In this document: positions 44,028-54,321 of the stretch, one piece after another | Numbering within the stretch: position 1 is the stretch's first letter | Layout: every line of letters starts with the position of its first letter | Assembly: GCA_903772945.1 (NCBI GenBank) | Contig: CAICTM010000417.1 | Location: 1-64,000, forward strand | Direction of reading: 5' to 3' | Source: Seminavis robusta | Taxonomy: Eukaryota > Bacillariophyta > Bacillariophyceae > Naviculales > Naviculaceae | Length of the DNA: 64,000 bases | Notes under the pieces: generated by a model | What the model was told of the DNA's origin: nothing | Databases searched by the model: none | Seen by the model: only the letters and a program-made list of their open reading frames with translations | Made by a program: the position numbers and the translations under genes

Positions 44028-44359
44028 GGTGAGAGATAACAGGAAAGAGGGTCGGAGAAAGCTGTCGAAAGTGGGACACTTCGATGGACAGAAATGGGGA
44101 TCAAGCCAAGGATATCACTCACCCTGAGGGCCTCCTCGCAAGCCCGCGTCTTATTTGATTTGAACAGGACCAATAGCTTTCGGTTTGAACAAGCAGAAGT
44201 GCATGCGGCCGATCATTGGCTTCGAAATTAGATTCCTTCACTCGAAAACCGAGGGAAAGGTTGGAGTGGCGCCACGCCAACTCCAGCAGAGGAATTGAAT
44301 AGAGATCCATCCCTTCGATCCCTCACAACTTGACAACTCGACATCAAGCAACACCAATC

Positions 44360-44910
44360 ATGCCTCGCTACTCAATGACCAACTTCGCCTTCAACATCAG
44401 GTTTGTTGATCCGTCTGGCCGTTCCCGACGTGTCTTGGGCCATGGCAACCCAGGCAATCTGTTCTTGGACTTCCAAGATCTTGACCGCTTTGGAGCTGAG
44501 ATTCTGCCCAGCTCAGACGATGACAGCTCGGTGGAAGAAGTCGCCCCACCAGCCGCAGCCGCAGCCGAAACCCCACGTGTCAAGACCCAGACCAAGACCA
44601 AGACCAACAACAACAACTGCAAGAGTGATGTGGTGGAGCTTCTCAACAGCAGTGCATCAAGCAGCGGAACAAGCACCAACATCGACGATCTTTCTGCCAT
44701 CGTGACACCTGAGGAAGAGCAAGTAGAAGAAGAAGTAATTGAGAAAAAGGTTGAATTCATTGGGACGCGACTCGATCGCAGCGTGAAGATGACTCTGACA
44801 CCAGCTCGGACTACTCAGTTGCTCACGGTTTCTCTCAGGAAGCTCTCTTGGCCCCTACCCCCACTGCTCCCAGCCGTCGCAGTCGTCGTGTTGCTTCTCG
44901 CCGTCGTTGA
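44360..44910 (+). CDS. hypothetical acidic protein with likely frameshift
   Basis: ATG 44360 begins MPRYSMTNFAFNIRF. The protein then has a Ser/Asp patch, Ala/Pro and Thr/Lys runs (TQTKTKTNNNN) and a Glu-rich segment ending EKKVEFIG. Near 44760 the credible coding sequence moves to another frame (DDSDTSSDYSVAHGFSQEAL, then RRSRRVASRRR and TGA at 44908). In the original frame the reading drifts into Leu/Val-rich translation to 45085 that looks spurious. The switch is at a GGG run, so either a real indel or a sequence error. Function unknown; the Arg/Ser tail suggests a nuclear or RNA-related role, weakly. Confidence 0.5.
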
Positions 44911-47858
44911 TTTCTCCATTGTGTTATCAGAGAGTGGAGATAGGATCGATCTGTTTGTTGTGGTGGTGGCAACGAAGGTGCTTTATCGAAGGCGCTTTAT
45001 TGATGCGTCCGGTCGTTTGCTGTCGCGTGCACCTACCCGCGATCCTTCTTCAATCCCAGTTTCATGCCTTTATTTCTTTCAATAAGGTAGCATAATTATA
45101 ATTTCTCAAATCTATTCCAAATGAAGTTTGTTCATAGTCTTTAGGTCGCATACGACATTCTAACACGGTTGAAAATCGATCAAAAAGCATCGAAACGAGA
45201 CGGCAGATCGTGCACTCCCACATCATTGACAATGGAATGGTAAACAAGCACAAATTTCGACCATACTCAAGCTTTTACGAAACATCACATCTGTAGACAA
45301 CGGGTATGCTAATGTTAGCTTCTATTTTGTATACTGCTTTGTTTTGGCTGACGTCCAGCTGAACGGCTATTTCCTTGCTTGTGGTGCGAACTCGGAGGCT
45401 GAGCCAATCGATACAATACAATCGTTTCTTCACCATCAGGAACTGCAAGATGGCGAAAAAGCGCTTTGAACGGACCACCCGTGTTTTCTTGCGCAAGGGT
45501 AATGTGCCTGCCATCATTACGGAGGCAATGGGCAGTAGAAAGTGGAAGGTCGAGCTTGTCGACGAAGACAATGGAACCCCAACCGGCAATTTTGTAGAAA
45601 ATTTGAGCTCTCAAGCACTGCGTCACCCAAAAGATGACAAAGAATTCCCCACTCCAAACAGACAAGAGGACAGTGATGATGATGATGAACCCACACCAGC
45701 AGAGGCAGCGGCAACAACAAACAGTGAGCCAGGTGGGGAAATCGAAGTTGTGCTCGATGAAACCAACGATGCTGGATTGGCCGCAATCATGGAGGTACCA
45801 TCTGCCTCCGACGCAGAGTCTCAACATGAATCTACTGGCACCACCGACGAAGCAAAGGAGGAGGAAGCAAAGGAGGAGGAAGCAAAGGAAGAAAACGAAC
45901 AACGTGAGGTTGTTGAGGAGAATGAGACAGAAGAACAAACCGTGGCGACTGAGGATGCCGACAATGCCATCGAGGAGGACGTTCCTGGTTGGCTCCAAGA
46001 CGCTGAATTCACAGAAGAACAACACCTTTTCAATGCAACCGACTTTGTTGCGGCCCGTGGAATTGAAACGGATGATTCGAAGCACAAAGAAAAGTGGGAC
46101 AAATACCAACGGGAAAAGCAACAGCTGCTTGATCAAGAGTGGACTGTCCTCTGTAAACCTCCACGAAAGCAGAAGATAGAAATAGGAGAGTGTGTGGTTG
46201 AGAAGAGAGGACGAAAGTGAAATGGCATTGTTGTTGGTGATGACAGAGAACCCACCGATGGAAAGCCATATTGGTCCATCATTTTTGAAGGCGAGGATGT
46301 TCCAGAGCACCGTGTTGCATCTACCTCACTCAAGCTCATCAAAGACAAGCGGATCTTTGAATGGAAGATCGTTGAAGCATCCTCACCTGATAATCCTATC
46401 CAACATGCGCGACACTCGAGCATTGGTGTGTCAGGATTCAAGTTCTCGACGGCGTTTCAAGACGCTGAGGAAGAATCAACCAAGGCAACGTACCAATATC
46501 CATTTTTGTCTCTTCTGATTCACTTGTGGCCAGGTGATTGGAGGAAGCATCATCGAAACTTGAACCGAGCCATTGAGGAACACAATTCGATGGCCAACGC
46601 CAAGCACAAAGCAAGCCTTATCACGGAACAAGAATGGTGGATAATGTGGGGTATCATCATTGTTGCATGTCCTTGCAAGAAAGGTGGCATCAAGCTCTTC
46701 ACGGAAATAACAGGTCCCGGTCGGCTCTCACCTGGAGTTGACATAAGCACAGATCGGCGACAGTACAATGAGGCAACCAAAGCGGCTGGAAAGAAAATGA
46801 TGTCTTGGAACCGATTCAAGTTCATCAAGGAAAGGCTGCACCGAGCCTTTGATGATGGTAATAACAATGATGATCCTTGGCATCCAATCTCTCAGCTTGT
46901 TGCTGACTTCAATTCTAACCGAAAGGAGTGGATTTGTGGCGATTTCAGGCGTGTTCTGGATGAGCTAATGAGCCCATTTCGGCCAAGATCAACCAAGACG
47001 TCGCTTCTCCCATTCTTATCTTTCATTTTTCGAAAGCCCAAGCCGCTTGGAACTGAATACAAGTGCATTGCTGATCCTTCGACTGGCATCATTACCTTCC
47101 TTGAGATACAGAAAGGAGCCAAACCAATGAGACAATTGCCATTCCAGCCTGAGATTGGAGGGCAAGGAGCATGTACTCTTCGGCTTGTTGTTCAAGGTAC
47201 ACATACTGGCTTGTCAAACAAGGAGAGGCAGAGAGCCAAGGATAATGAAACTCGCCATGTCATCTACGCTGACTCATGGTTTGGTAGCGCAAGAACTGCG
47301 GAAGCCATCAAGCTGCTCCGAAAAACTGACGGTCCACCAGAAGAGTCTCCTTATTACACGCATTTCTTCTTGGATGGATATCGAATTGACCGATCTGCAA
47401 CTGGTAACGCTGGAGGCCATGAGCTCATTGCCGCAGTCAAAACAGCACACTCTTGGTTTCCAAAGAAACAAATCGAAGAGAAGATGGCGACTTGGCCGAG
47501 TGGATCTCACATTGTTCTCGAGTGTACCACACCAAACACCAAAGTTAAACTCGTTGCAGTCGGACACAGGTACAATGCAAAGAAGACACTCTGCTTCATC
47601 ATGACCAAAGATGCCAGATCAACTATCGAAGGAAAGGCTTACAGAGCAAGATTTCCAGACCCTTTCGGCAACACCAAAGAGAGATTGGTGTCGCGTCCGC
47701 AAGCTATTTCTGATTACTTCAGAGTCAGCAACATCATTGACGTCCACAACCAAGCCAGACAGGACCTTCTTGGGCTGGAAAAGCACTGGCGCACACCCAA
47801 TCCATGGATCCGAAATGTGCAAACGATTGTTGGCATCACCATTATTGATTGTTGGAAG

Positions 47859-48280
47859 TGCACTACGCTAAAAGCTAGTGTAAAGATCTTTCGAGTGTTT
47901 TGAGTTTGAGAGAATGAAAGTTATGAGAGGATTAGAAAGCTATGAAAACTAATCAACGAGAGAGATCCACAATCAAAGGATCGTAGATCTGAACTCCGCG
48001 GGAGACTGTAGAGTGTGATAGAGTAGGTTGCGGTAGCAATCCTACTCATTCCACGATCCAAAAACGGAACGCGTGGAAGATTCGTCTAGCATTTATCTAG
48101 TAGCGTGGAAGTGCTCCACGCTGGCTAAATATCTAGAGTGATGTTTCATCATCAACCTAGTATGACTAGAGCGGTCATTGAGAACCCTGTCTCAATGACT
48201 ATTCACGAGAGACTCAGTCATGAGTCGAACTCAAACCCTATCTAGGATGTCGCGAATAAGGCTAAGAGCCGTGTATTGCA
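47859..48280 (-). repeat. 3' LTR of the Gypsy element
   Basis: 422 bp. Matches 51746-52209 closely apart from small indels and the lack of a roughly 53-bp internal duplication. Confidence 0.9.
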
Positions 48281-48969
48281 TTCGCCCCTGACAAGGGTAA
48301 CGGAAGGCACGACATCAGTCGGCAAGGAGAACATATGAATAAAAGTGCGGGCACTCTCCGGAGATTGGATGTAGACATGTGCGTCGCACGATGGCAATCC
48401 TACAAGGGGATCAGGCCTTGTATGGGTGTAAATACCTTATGTTCAAGTCTGGTAGACTGTGCCGCTACTGCGGTAGTATGTCGGAGCCGTACAGTGCCAT
48501 TGTTATTGACTCGTCTGTGTGGTAAGGACTTGGCTTGGCTGACCGTACAAACGGTTTTGATACTGATGAATCATCATAGTATCGTTGACATGGTGTTGAT
48601 AGGGCATGTGCCGTTTCTCCTTATCGGTGTTTTTCTGGATAAGTCGTTGGCGCGTCCTTAATGTATTTCCGGTTTGCTTTGAACGGTGTGGTGAATCTTG
48701 TCACGATTGACGCGCGTGAACTTGCGACGAAGTCCACGTTCATCCCGGAGAGTCTTCTCGACCTCTGCGCGGGACTCACGTTTCTGTCCATGACAACCGG
48801 TCATGGTACTGGGTAACCCGTCTGTTTCAGAACGATGGTTACCCGTCTGCTGTCTTGGAGCAGCCTTGGTAGTTCATTGGTCCAATGAATCACGAAGTTC
48901 CTTCTGTTGGTAGGAAGAGCGATAGTTGATCGCATCTATTATCTTTTAGTTAAGGGTGGATTCCTTCTC

Positions 48970-50140
48970 GAGTAGTCCAATTGTCTAGATACTCAAGTTC
49001 TTCCTTTCGAGGAAGCCTTGTAGTGTTGATTTTAACCCCGACTTCTTGAAGTCTTGGAAAGGTCATCTAACTATTCAACGCGATCCCAGATCGACGTCAG
49101 TTAGGAGTAGTTGATCATCAACGTATGCACGGACATTTTCTAGTCATGCATGCGTGTTTTCATCTTCCTTTGGAAGATTTCGGGACTATTACATAGGCCC
49201 ATTGGCAACCTCTGGTACTCGTGCTTTCCCCTCGGGAGTGCAATGGTACAGTGTTGTTCGAGTGAGGTGACAGCTCGATGTGGTAGTGTCCCTGTTCAGG
49301 TCTAGACTAGTAGCGACTTGAATCCATCTAGGTTCAAGAGCATGTCTGTATTTTTGGGATAGGATAAGGCTTCCGCTGATCCTTTTGTTCGGTTCCCGGA
49401 ATCAGAGAGAATCGTAAGATCTTCTTTCTTGGGAATGATAAAAGTTGGTGCCGCCACTCGGAACGATTCACCTTCTTGAGCTCCTGCTTCGCAGAGACGT
49501 TCAACCTCCTTTTTAAGAGTGTTGTATGGACCCGTGGAGTAGGGTGAGCCCTAGTATAAAGGATTTAGCGTCGGGACGAGTTCTACTCGTAGTCGTCCAT
49601 TCGCAACTCCCCAAAGTATCCTCGACTGGCCGAAGCACTTGGTTGAAAAGGCATGAGGCAGTTCTTGCTTTCCTTATTTAACTGGTTTCGACTCTGGCCA
49701 TCTGCCTTAGTCTTTTTTCGTATGTCGTATCAAGAACTTCTTGAGACTATCTGCATTGCGCTGACGGCTGCAGGATCGGGATTGGAGAAGTTCTCCTTTC
49801 TATCAGTATCGCCATCTTTCGCAGGGAAAATACGCTGTTCCACTCCAATGACATGGTAGTGAAATCAAACTTGATTCTTAGGTCGGAGAGTGTCTGACCT
49901 ATGATCATGTCTTGCGCCCCCAAGTTCTTGGTGACGTGCAAATTCCATTCGATAATTCTATTATCGTGGAACTCAGGAATCACGAGTGTGCCCTTCACTT
50001 TGTGCGGGGTTTCGATTCCTTCATAGAAGAAGTCCGTAATGTTTGGACGCCCCCATGATCTTCATGAGTAAACTCTTGCATGAGTTTGAGTAATTAAAGT
50101 TCCGGATGCTCCTGTACCAGTAAGCAACAGAGTGTAACGG
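48970..50140 (-). pseudogene. pol: Gypsy protease and reverse transcriptase remnant
   Basis: Reading the minus strand, the protease region includes RYTLLLTGTGASGTLI (catalytic D-T/S-G altered), then LVIPEFHDNRIIEWNLHVTKN and AQDMIIGQTLSDLRIKFDF, typical of Gypsy. RT follows with EVERLCEAG, APTFIIPKKED, PYP-like SYPKNTDMLLNLDGF, and the catalytic YVDD in VRAYVDDQLLLT (~49110). Several stops and frame changes interrupt it. Downstream only fragments of the connection to RNase H remain (EELEYL-like). Not functional. Confidence 0.8.
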
Positions 50141-51375
50141 GTTTTTGTTTCCCTTCTCTCGTCTGTTAAATTAACATAACGATAGTTTCGAGGTTCTTGT
50201 CTGCGACGTTGATGAGTTGATTGGCCATGGACGAAGTTAACGATGCTGAACAGATCGTCAGAGTCTAGTTGAGTAGTTGCCAGGCAATTATCTAATTTGC
50301 CGTAGATTCATTAGTTGCAAACAAATCTTGTTTACTATTAGTGAGATATCTTCATCACTTGGTATGGAAATCGGAACATGGTTCTTGAATCATCATCCTG
50401 GCCTAATCCTCAGAGGAGATCTCTCCATCCGAATGAATGAAGTCGAATTCGGCAAGCGCCTGTCGACGGCAGCCATTTTTTGTCCATCATGTTGATGATC
50501 CAAAAGAGGAGTCGTCTCGTTGTCGGAGTGTTGCTTGCGCTTGGCAACATGGTTCATTCGCTTTTCTTCTTGGCGATCAGCCTTGACCGCAGCGTTGGAA
50601 ACTTTCTTCATGAGGACAGAGAGTTCTTCTTGGTGTAGGTCTTGGCGTCGTCGGACTTGCGTTTCCATGTCTTGTTCTGTTGTACGCTGGCTTGTTATCG
50701 TTGTCAGACGAGGACTGAGACTTGGCCTTGAGCTTCTTCAAGTAATGCAGTCAGCAGTGTTGTGAGTGCTGGACTCGTGGTAGTCGCACCATTTTTCTTC
50801 GTTCTTGGAAGAGTGTCGTTGTTGCGAGTAGACTTGTACTTCTTGCGTTTGTTTTTCTTCGAAGGACTTGCTTGGCATCACCGCCCTTGTCAAAGTCTTC
50901 GGAGATTCCATGCGTTCGCAGAATCAATGGTTTCTCCGATAGAGCTGAGAAAGGATCGAGTCGTGTTCGTCATCTTCTTCATCACGAGCGTGGAATCCAT
51001 GACAAACAATGTCATGACTTCGTCATGGTTCAACGTTTGGTTGGGTCCAAAAGGTGGTAGACGAGAAGTTCATCGTGTTCACCGACTGAGGTTGTTGACA
51101 TAAGCCCGAGTAGACATATCAGCAGGCTTACGCATCTTGCGCGCATGAAGCGTTTCTGCTTTCAAGAGCCTTGTAGGGACAGACCGCTTCGATACAGGCA
51201 TTATTCCAAACGTAATGTCAGATCGTCCAAAGGGGCTGAGCTGCTCCGTTCCAGGCAGCCTGGAAACGTACTTGGAAAGCGGCTCGTCTTCGCCGCCACG
51301 TATCGCGTGGAGGCAATCCGTTTGACTGCAATCTGGCCGCAAAGCATTCCAACGTATTCACGATGGCCTGCACAG

Positions 51376-51735
51376 CTAGATTCGTAACTGCTCTTGGCAG
51401 TAGAAGTCATCTCCTTGAGGAGGTTGTTTTTGTCGCCAGGCGTAGCAATGCGAGCCGACGAAGACTTCTCCATACGTCCAGCCCACTTGATGGTTGACGT
51501 GGAGTCTCAGATCCATTGATGATTTGGACCTTGAAGGTTGACTTGGCGTGTTAGCATCTGCTGGAATGTGCGAAGTTTGTAGGTGGTAGAGCGAAATCGT
51601 CGATTTCGCATCATCATCGAGGTCGATGAGAGGAAGGATGGGTTTGTCACGCAGCTTAACTCGAAGCTGGTGTATGCGTCTTTGGCAATCTTCATGGTGA
51701 GGAATAGGTTGAAGGTACTGAAAGCTATTGTGTTT
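51376..51735 (-). pseudogene. gag: Gypsy gag start, frameshifted
   Basis: Two overlapping minus-strand frames just inside the 5' LTR share coding character. One has QYLQPIPHHEDCQRRIHQL and KPILPLIDLDDDAK. The other starts with ATG in MKIAKDAYTSFELSC. The change of frame suggests an early indel. No zinc knuckle is visible. Confidence 0.5.
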
Positions 51736-51745
51736 GTTAACAAAA

Positions 51746-52209
51746 TGCACTACGCTAAAAGCTAGTGAAAGATCTTTCGAGTGTTTTGAGTTTGAGAGAA
51801 TGAAAGTTATGAGAGGATTAGAAAGCTATGAAAACTATCAACGAGAGAGATCCACATCAAAGAATCGTAGATCTGAACTCCCGCGGAGACTGTAGAGTGT
51901 GATAGAGTAGGTTGCGGTAGCAATCCTACTTCCCACGATCCAAAAACGGAACGTGGAAGATTCGTCTAGCATTTATCTAGTAGCGTGGAAGGCTCCACGC
52001 TGCTAAATATCTAAGGATGTTTCATCATCAACCTAGTATGACTAGAGCGGTATTGAGAACCCTGTCTCAATGACTATTCACGAGAGACTCAGTATGAGTC
52101 GAACTCAAACCTATTAGGATCGAGTCGCGAAATAGAGACTCAGTCATGAGTCGAACTCAAACCCTATCTAGGATCGAGTCGCGAATAAGGCTAAGAGCCG
52201 TGTATTGCA
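51746..52209 (-). repeat. 5' LTR of the Gypsy element, with internal duplication
   Basis: 464 bp. A ~53-base block (GAGACTCAGT(C)ATGAGTCGAACTC ... GAGTCGCGAA) occurs twice at about 52084-52190 and only once in the other LTR. Confidence 0.9.
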
Positions 52210-52872
52210 GAAGGCTCTGCGATGGCGTCTTCCAGAGTACCGAAAGATGACAGGTGAGTCTCCACTCGATATTTCCACGGCAATACATTCCCTCGTCAGC
52301 TTACATTGTTGTCTCTTTCTTCATCAGTTGAAGAGTTTGCTGACAGGTTGGCCTATGATTGTTATTACAATACGTTCAACAGCGGCCTCATTGCATCGGC
52401 CCGTGAAGATATTGTCGCCGATGGATTGCATTCCAATGATCCTGAAGTCATATCTCGGATTTCCGGCTTTCCAAATGTCATGTTTGGTGGTGTTGCAGAC
52501 GTCACCGGAGGCCTTCGAAACATGACGATCAACCTCTGTGGGAGCGAAGATCCCTCTCCAATGTCAACTAGCAGCGTATTTGCTTTCGCACCAAATGATG
52601 CCAACATTCAACACCATGACGCTGTTCCTAATCGTATCAAGGACACATCTGGACAAGGAACCAAGAGAAAGTGTGTTATTTGTGGAAGCGACACACGCAA
52701 TGAATGCAGCCATCATGGATGCAAGAAGAAGGAGAAACCATACGGTGGAGAGATGTATTATGGTGTGCCTCTCTGCAACAAGGTAAGACCAATGATTCCG
52801 CGACGGGGGTTGGTCAATAACAAGAAGTCATGCGTCCAGCTCCATAGAGAGCTGGTAGCCAAAGGGCTCTAG

Positions 52873-54321
52873 CTAGTGAGCTTGTGGTGTGGGAGTGAAT
52901 TGCCGGCCGTTATCCAATTGAACGTCGACTCAAAAAAAACCAACAACAACAGGAAAGTATGCACGAAAATCCTAACAATCAACTACTATAATCGACACCG
53001 TTTATCAAGGCATTGTCAAGTGCCACTGTTGTGGCCATTTCGTGCCGGTGGAGTGGTCTGAAAGGGCCATGGTCGCTCCATTTTAAAGGTCGGAGGTTGG
53101 TGCGCAGAGTGCTGCCTATTATCCGCGATCCGCGGATAAGACTGCGGATCTGCTATTTATCCGCACCCCACTGTGAGGCACTAGTACGGACTTACTTGCT
53201 GGTTGTGGAGGGTGGAGGGGAGGAGCCGAAAGCCCACTCGTTCCGTACGGAGTACGTACCATCGCCGTCAGTGTACCGTAGGATTTAGAAGACCCACATT
53301 TGTCCAAGACAAAGAGTTCGACATTGTTCCTTGCGTTTCGCCAAATATACTAAACATACAATCAATGGACCCATATTAATTTTCTCAATTTACAGCCGAG
53401 ATAGGGGCATTATAGAATACACTTTTAAGCACGATTTGTTGTCCAATTGTCATTTTAGGGGCATTATAGAAAACAGTTTCCACGATTTATTGTCGAAATT
53501 GTCTAAGCCTTCAAGAGCCTCTGTTCCTTTCTGAACAGACACGCGACACGCGGGATCGATATTCCAATGATCCAATCGAATAGGATTCACAAGGCTTCTT
53601 TTGAATGAAACAGAGGAAAGTGCCATGTTGGGTCGGGGAAGGGGAAGCGGAAGGGTACCCTTGCTTTGGCAGTTTACCACACCACAAGGTAACAATAAAG
53701 CTTAGGTACACCTGCTGCTACTTGTAAGAGGACAGTTGGACCACCTGGGCTGGGGCATTTCTGGAAGGTAGGGTGGTTGCATTTATGGATCAAGAATTGG
53801 CATTCCGCACCGATGAAGTCATTATTTATTGGTTTTCTGGGTGTGACCACTGATGTCATTCATGGATTCGTGGCTCATTCATTGTGGTAAAAGTATGCTC
53901 TAACGCTATGTTTTAGGCCGCTTTACAGCTGTATTAACTGGCATCTGAAAATGGAAGTGTTCCAGAATGCTCTGGCAACCACTTGGCAGAGTGCATCGTT
54001 TCCAAGTATTGCACCGTCAGCAGTTCATCGACTGGCTTCGTAATTCAGCTCTCTTATTGCTGGCACTGTCAATAGAAGCTAACTGGGGCCTCTCATCCCC
54101 CGCCACTGAAACCTCTCGTTTTTTCAAAGATTTGGGCAGAGCTCTACATCGCCGCAGTTGATTTCATTGATCAGGCCAGCAGCAGACCATCCTCAGCTTG
54201 TCCACCTCGGCGATAACATTCCTCGTGAAAGCTATTAAAACACAGTTTGTGCTACCCATCCTCCCTCCACTCCACATCGAGCGTCCCTCTTCCCACGCAC
54301 AACCACAAGATCTCCCCAATC
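52873..54321. other. non-coding stretch upstream of the receptor gene
   Basis: No gene. It has CCGCGGAT words (53120-53150), a ~60-bp imperfect tandem pair starting AGGGGCATTATAGAA (53404 and 53456) and a TATTAAAACAC box near 54233 that could be a core promoter. Confidence 0.45.

Larger units (their letters stand above)
47859..52209 (-). mobile_element. Gypsy-type LTR retrotransposon inserted in the PiggyBac gene
   Basis: LTRs at 47859-48280 and 51746-52209 begin TGCA and end TGCA, with the 4-bp target duplication GAAG at 47855-47858 and 52210-52213. Internal signatures read on the minus strand: a gag-like start near 51700, a protease-like stretch TGASGTLI then GAQDMIIGQTL (~50120-49900), and RT with APTFIIPKK and YVDD (~49480-49110). 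Only about 800 bases separate the RT from the 3' LTR, so most RNase H and integrase is missing. Total length is about 4.35 kb. Confidence 0.88.
45450..52872 (+). pseudogene. PiggyBac transposase gene, broken by a stop codon and an LTR element
   Basis: From ATG 45450 the N-terminus has a Tudor/SH3-like stretch (FLRKGNVPAIITEAMGSRKWKVEL) and an acidic region. An in-frame TGA at 46218-46220 interrupts it, but the same frame continues to 47858. The core has DDE_Tnp_1_7 features: LDELMSPFRPR, KPKPLGTEYKCIADPSTG, HVIYADSWFGS and NIIDVHNQARQ supply the Asp residues. The frame stops in an inserted Gypsy LTR at 47859 and resumes at 52214 (ALRWRLPEYRKMT). A GT...AG intron of about 70 bases follows (~52252-52324), then VEEFADRLAYD and a Cys/His-rich C-terminal domain (CVICGSDTRNECSHHGC). 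It would otherwise be a complete cut-and-paste transposase. TTAA termini were not found. Confidence 0.9.

Noticed and set aside
44760-45085. Hydrophobic Leu/Val-rich C-terminus of the ORF beginning at 44330 as a membrane segment
   Set aside because: Coding character moves to another frame near 44760 and ends at 44910, so the Leu/Val stretch is probably out-of-frame translation.
45315-46310. 331-residue minus-strand hydrophobic ORF
   Set aside because: It is the antisense of the PiggyBac N-terminal half, whose Glu/Lys-rich codons give Phe/Leu-rich shadows.
48335-48661. 108-residue plus-strand ORF inside the Gypsy element
   Set aside because: The element's coding sense is minus; this is a shadow over the decayed 3' part of pol.
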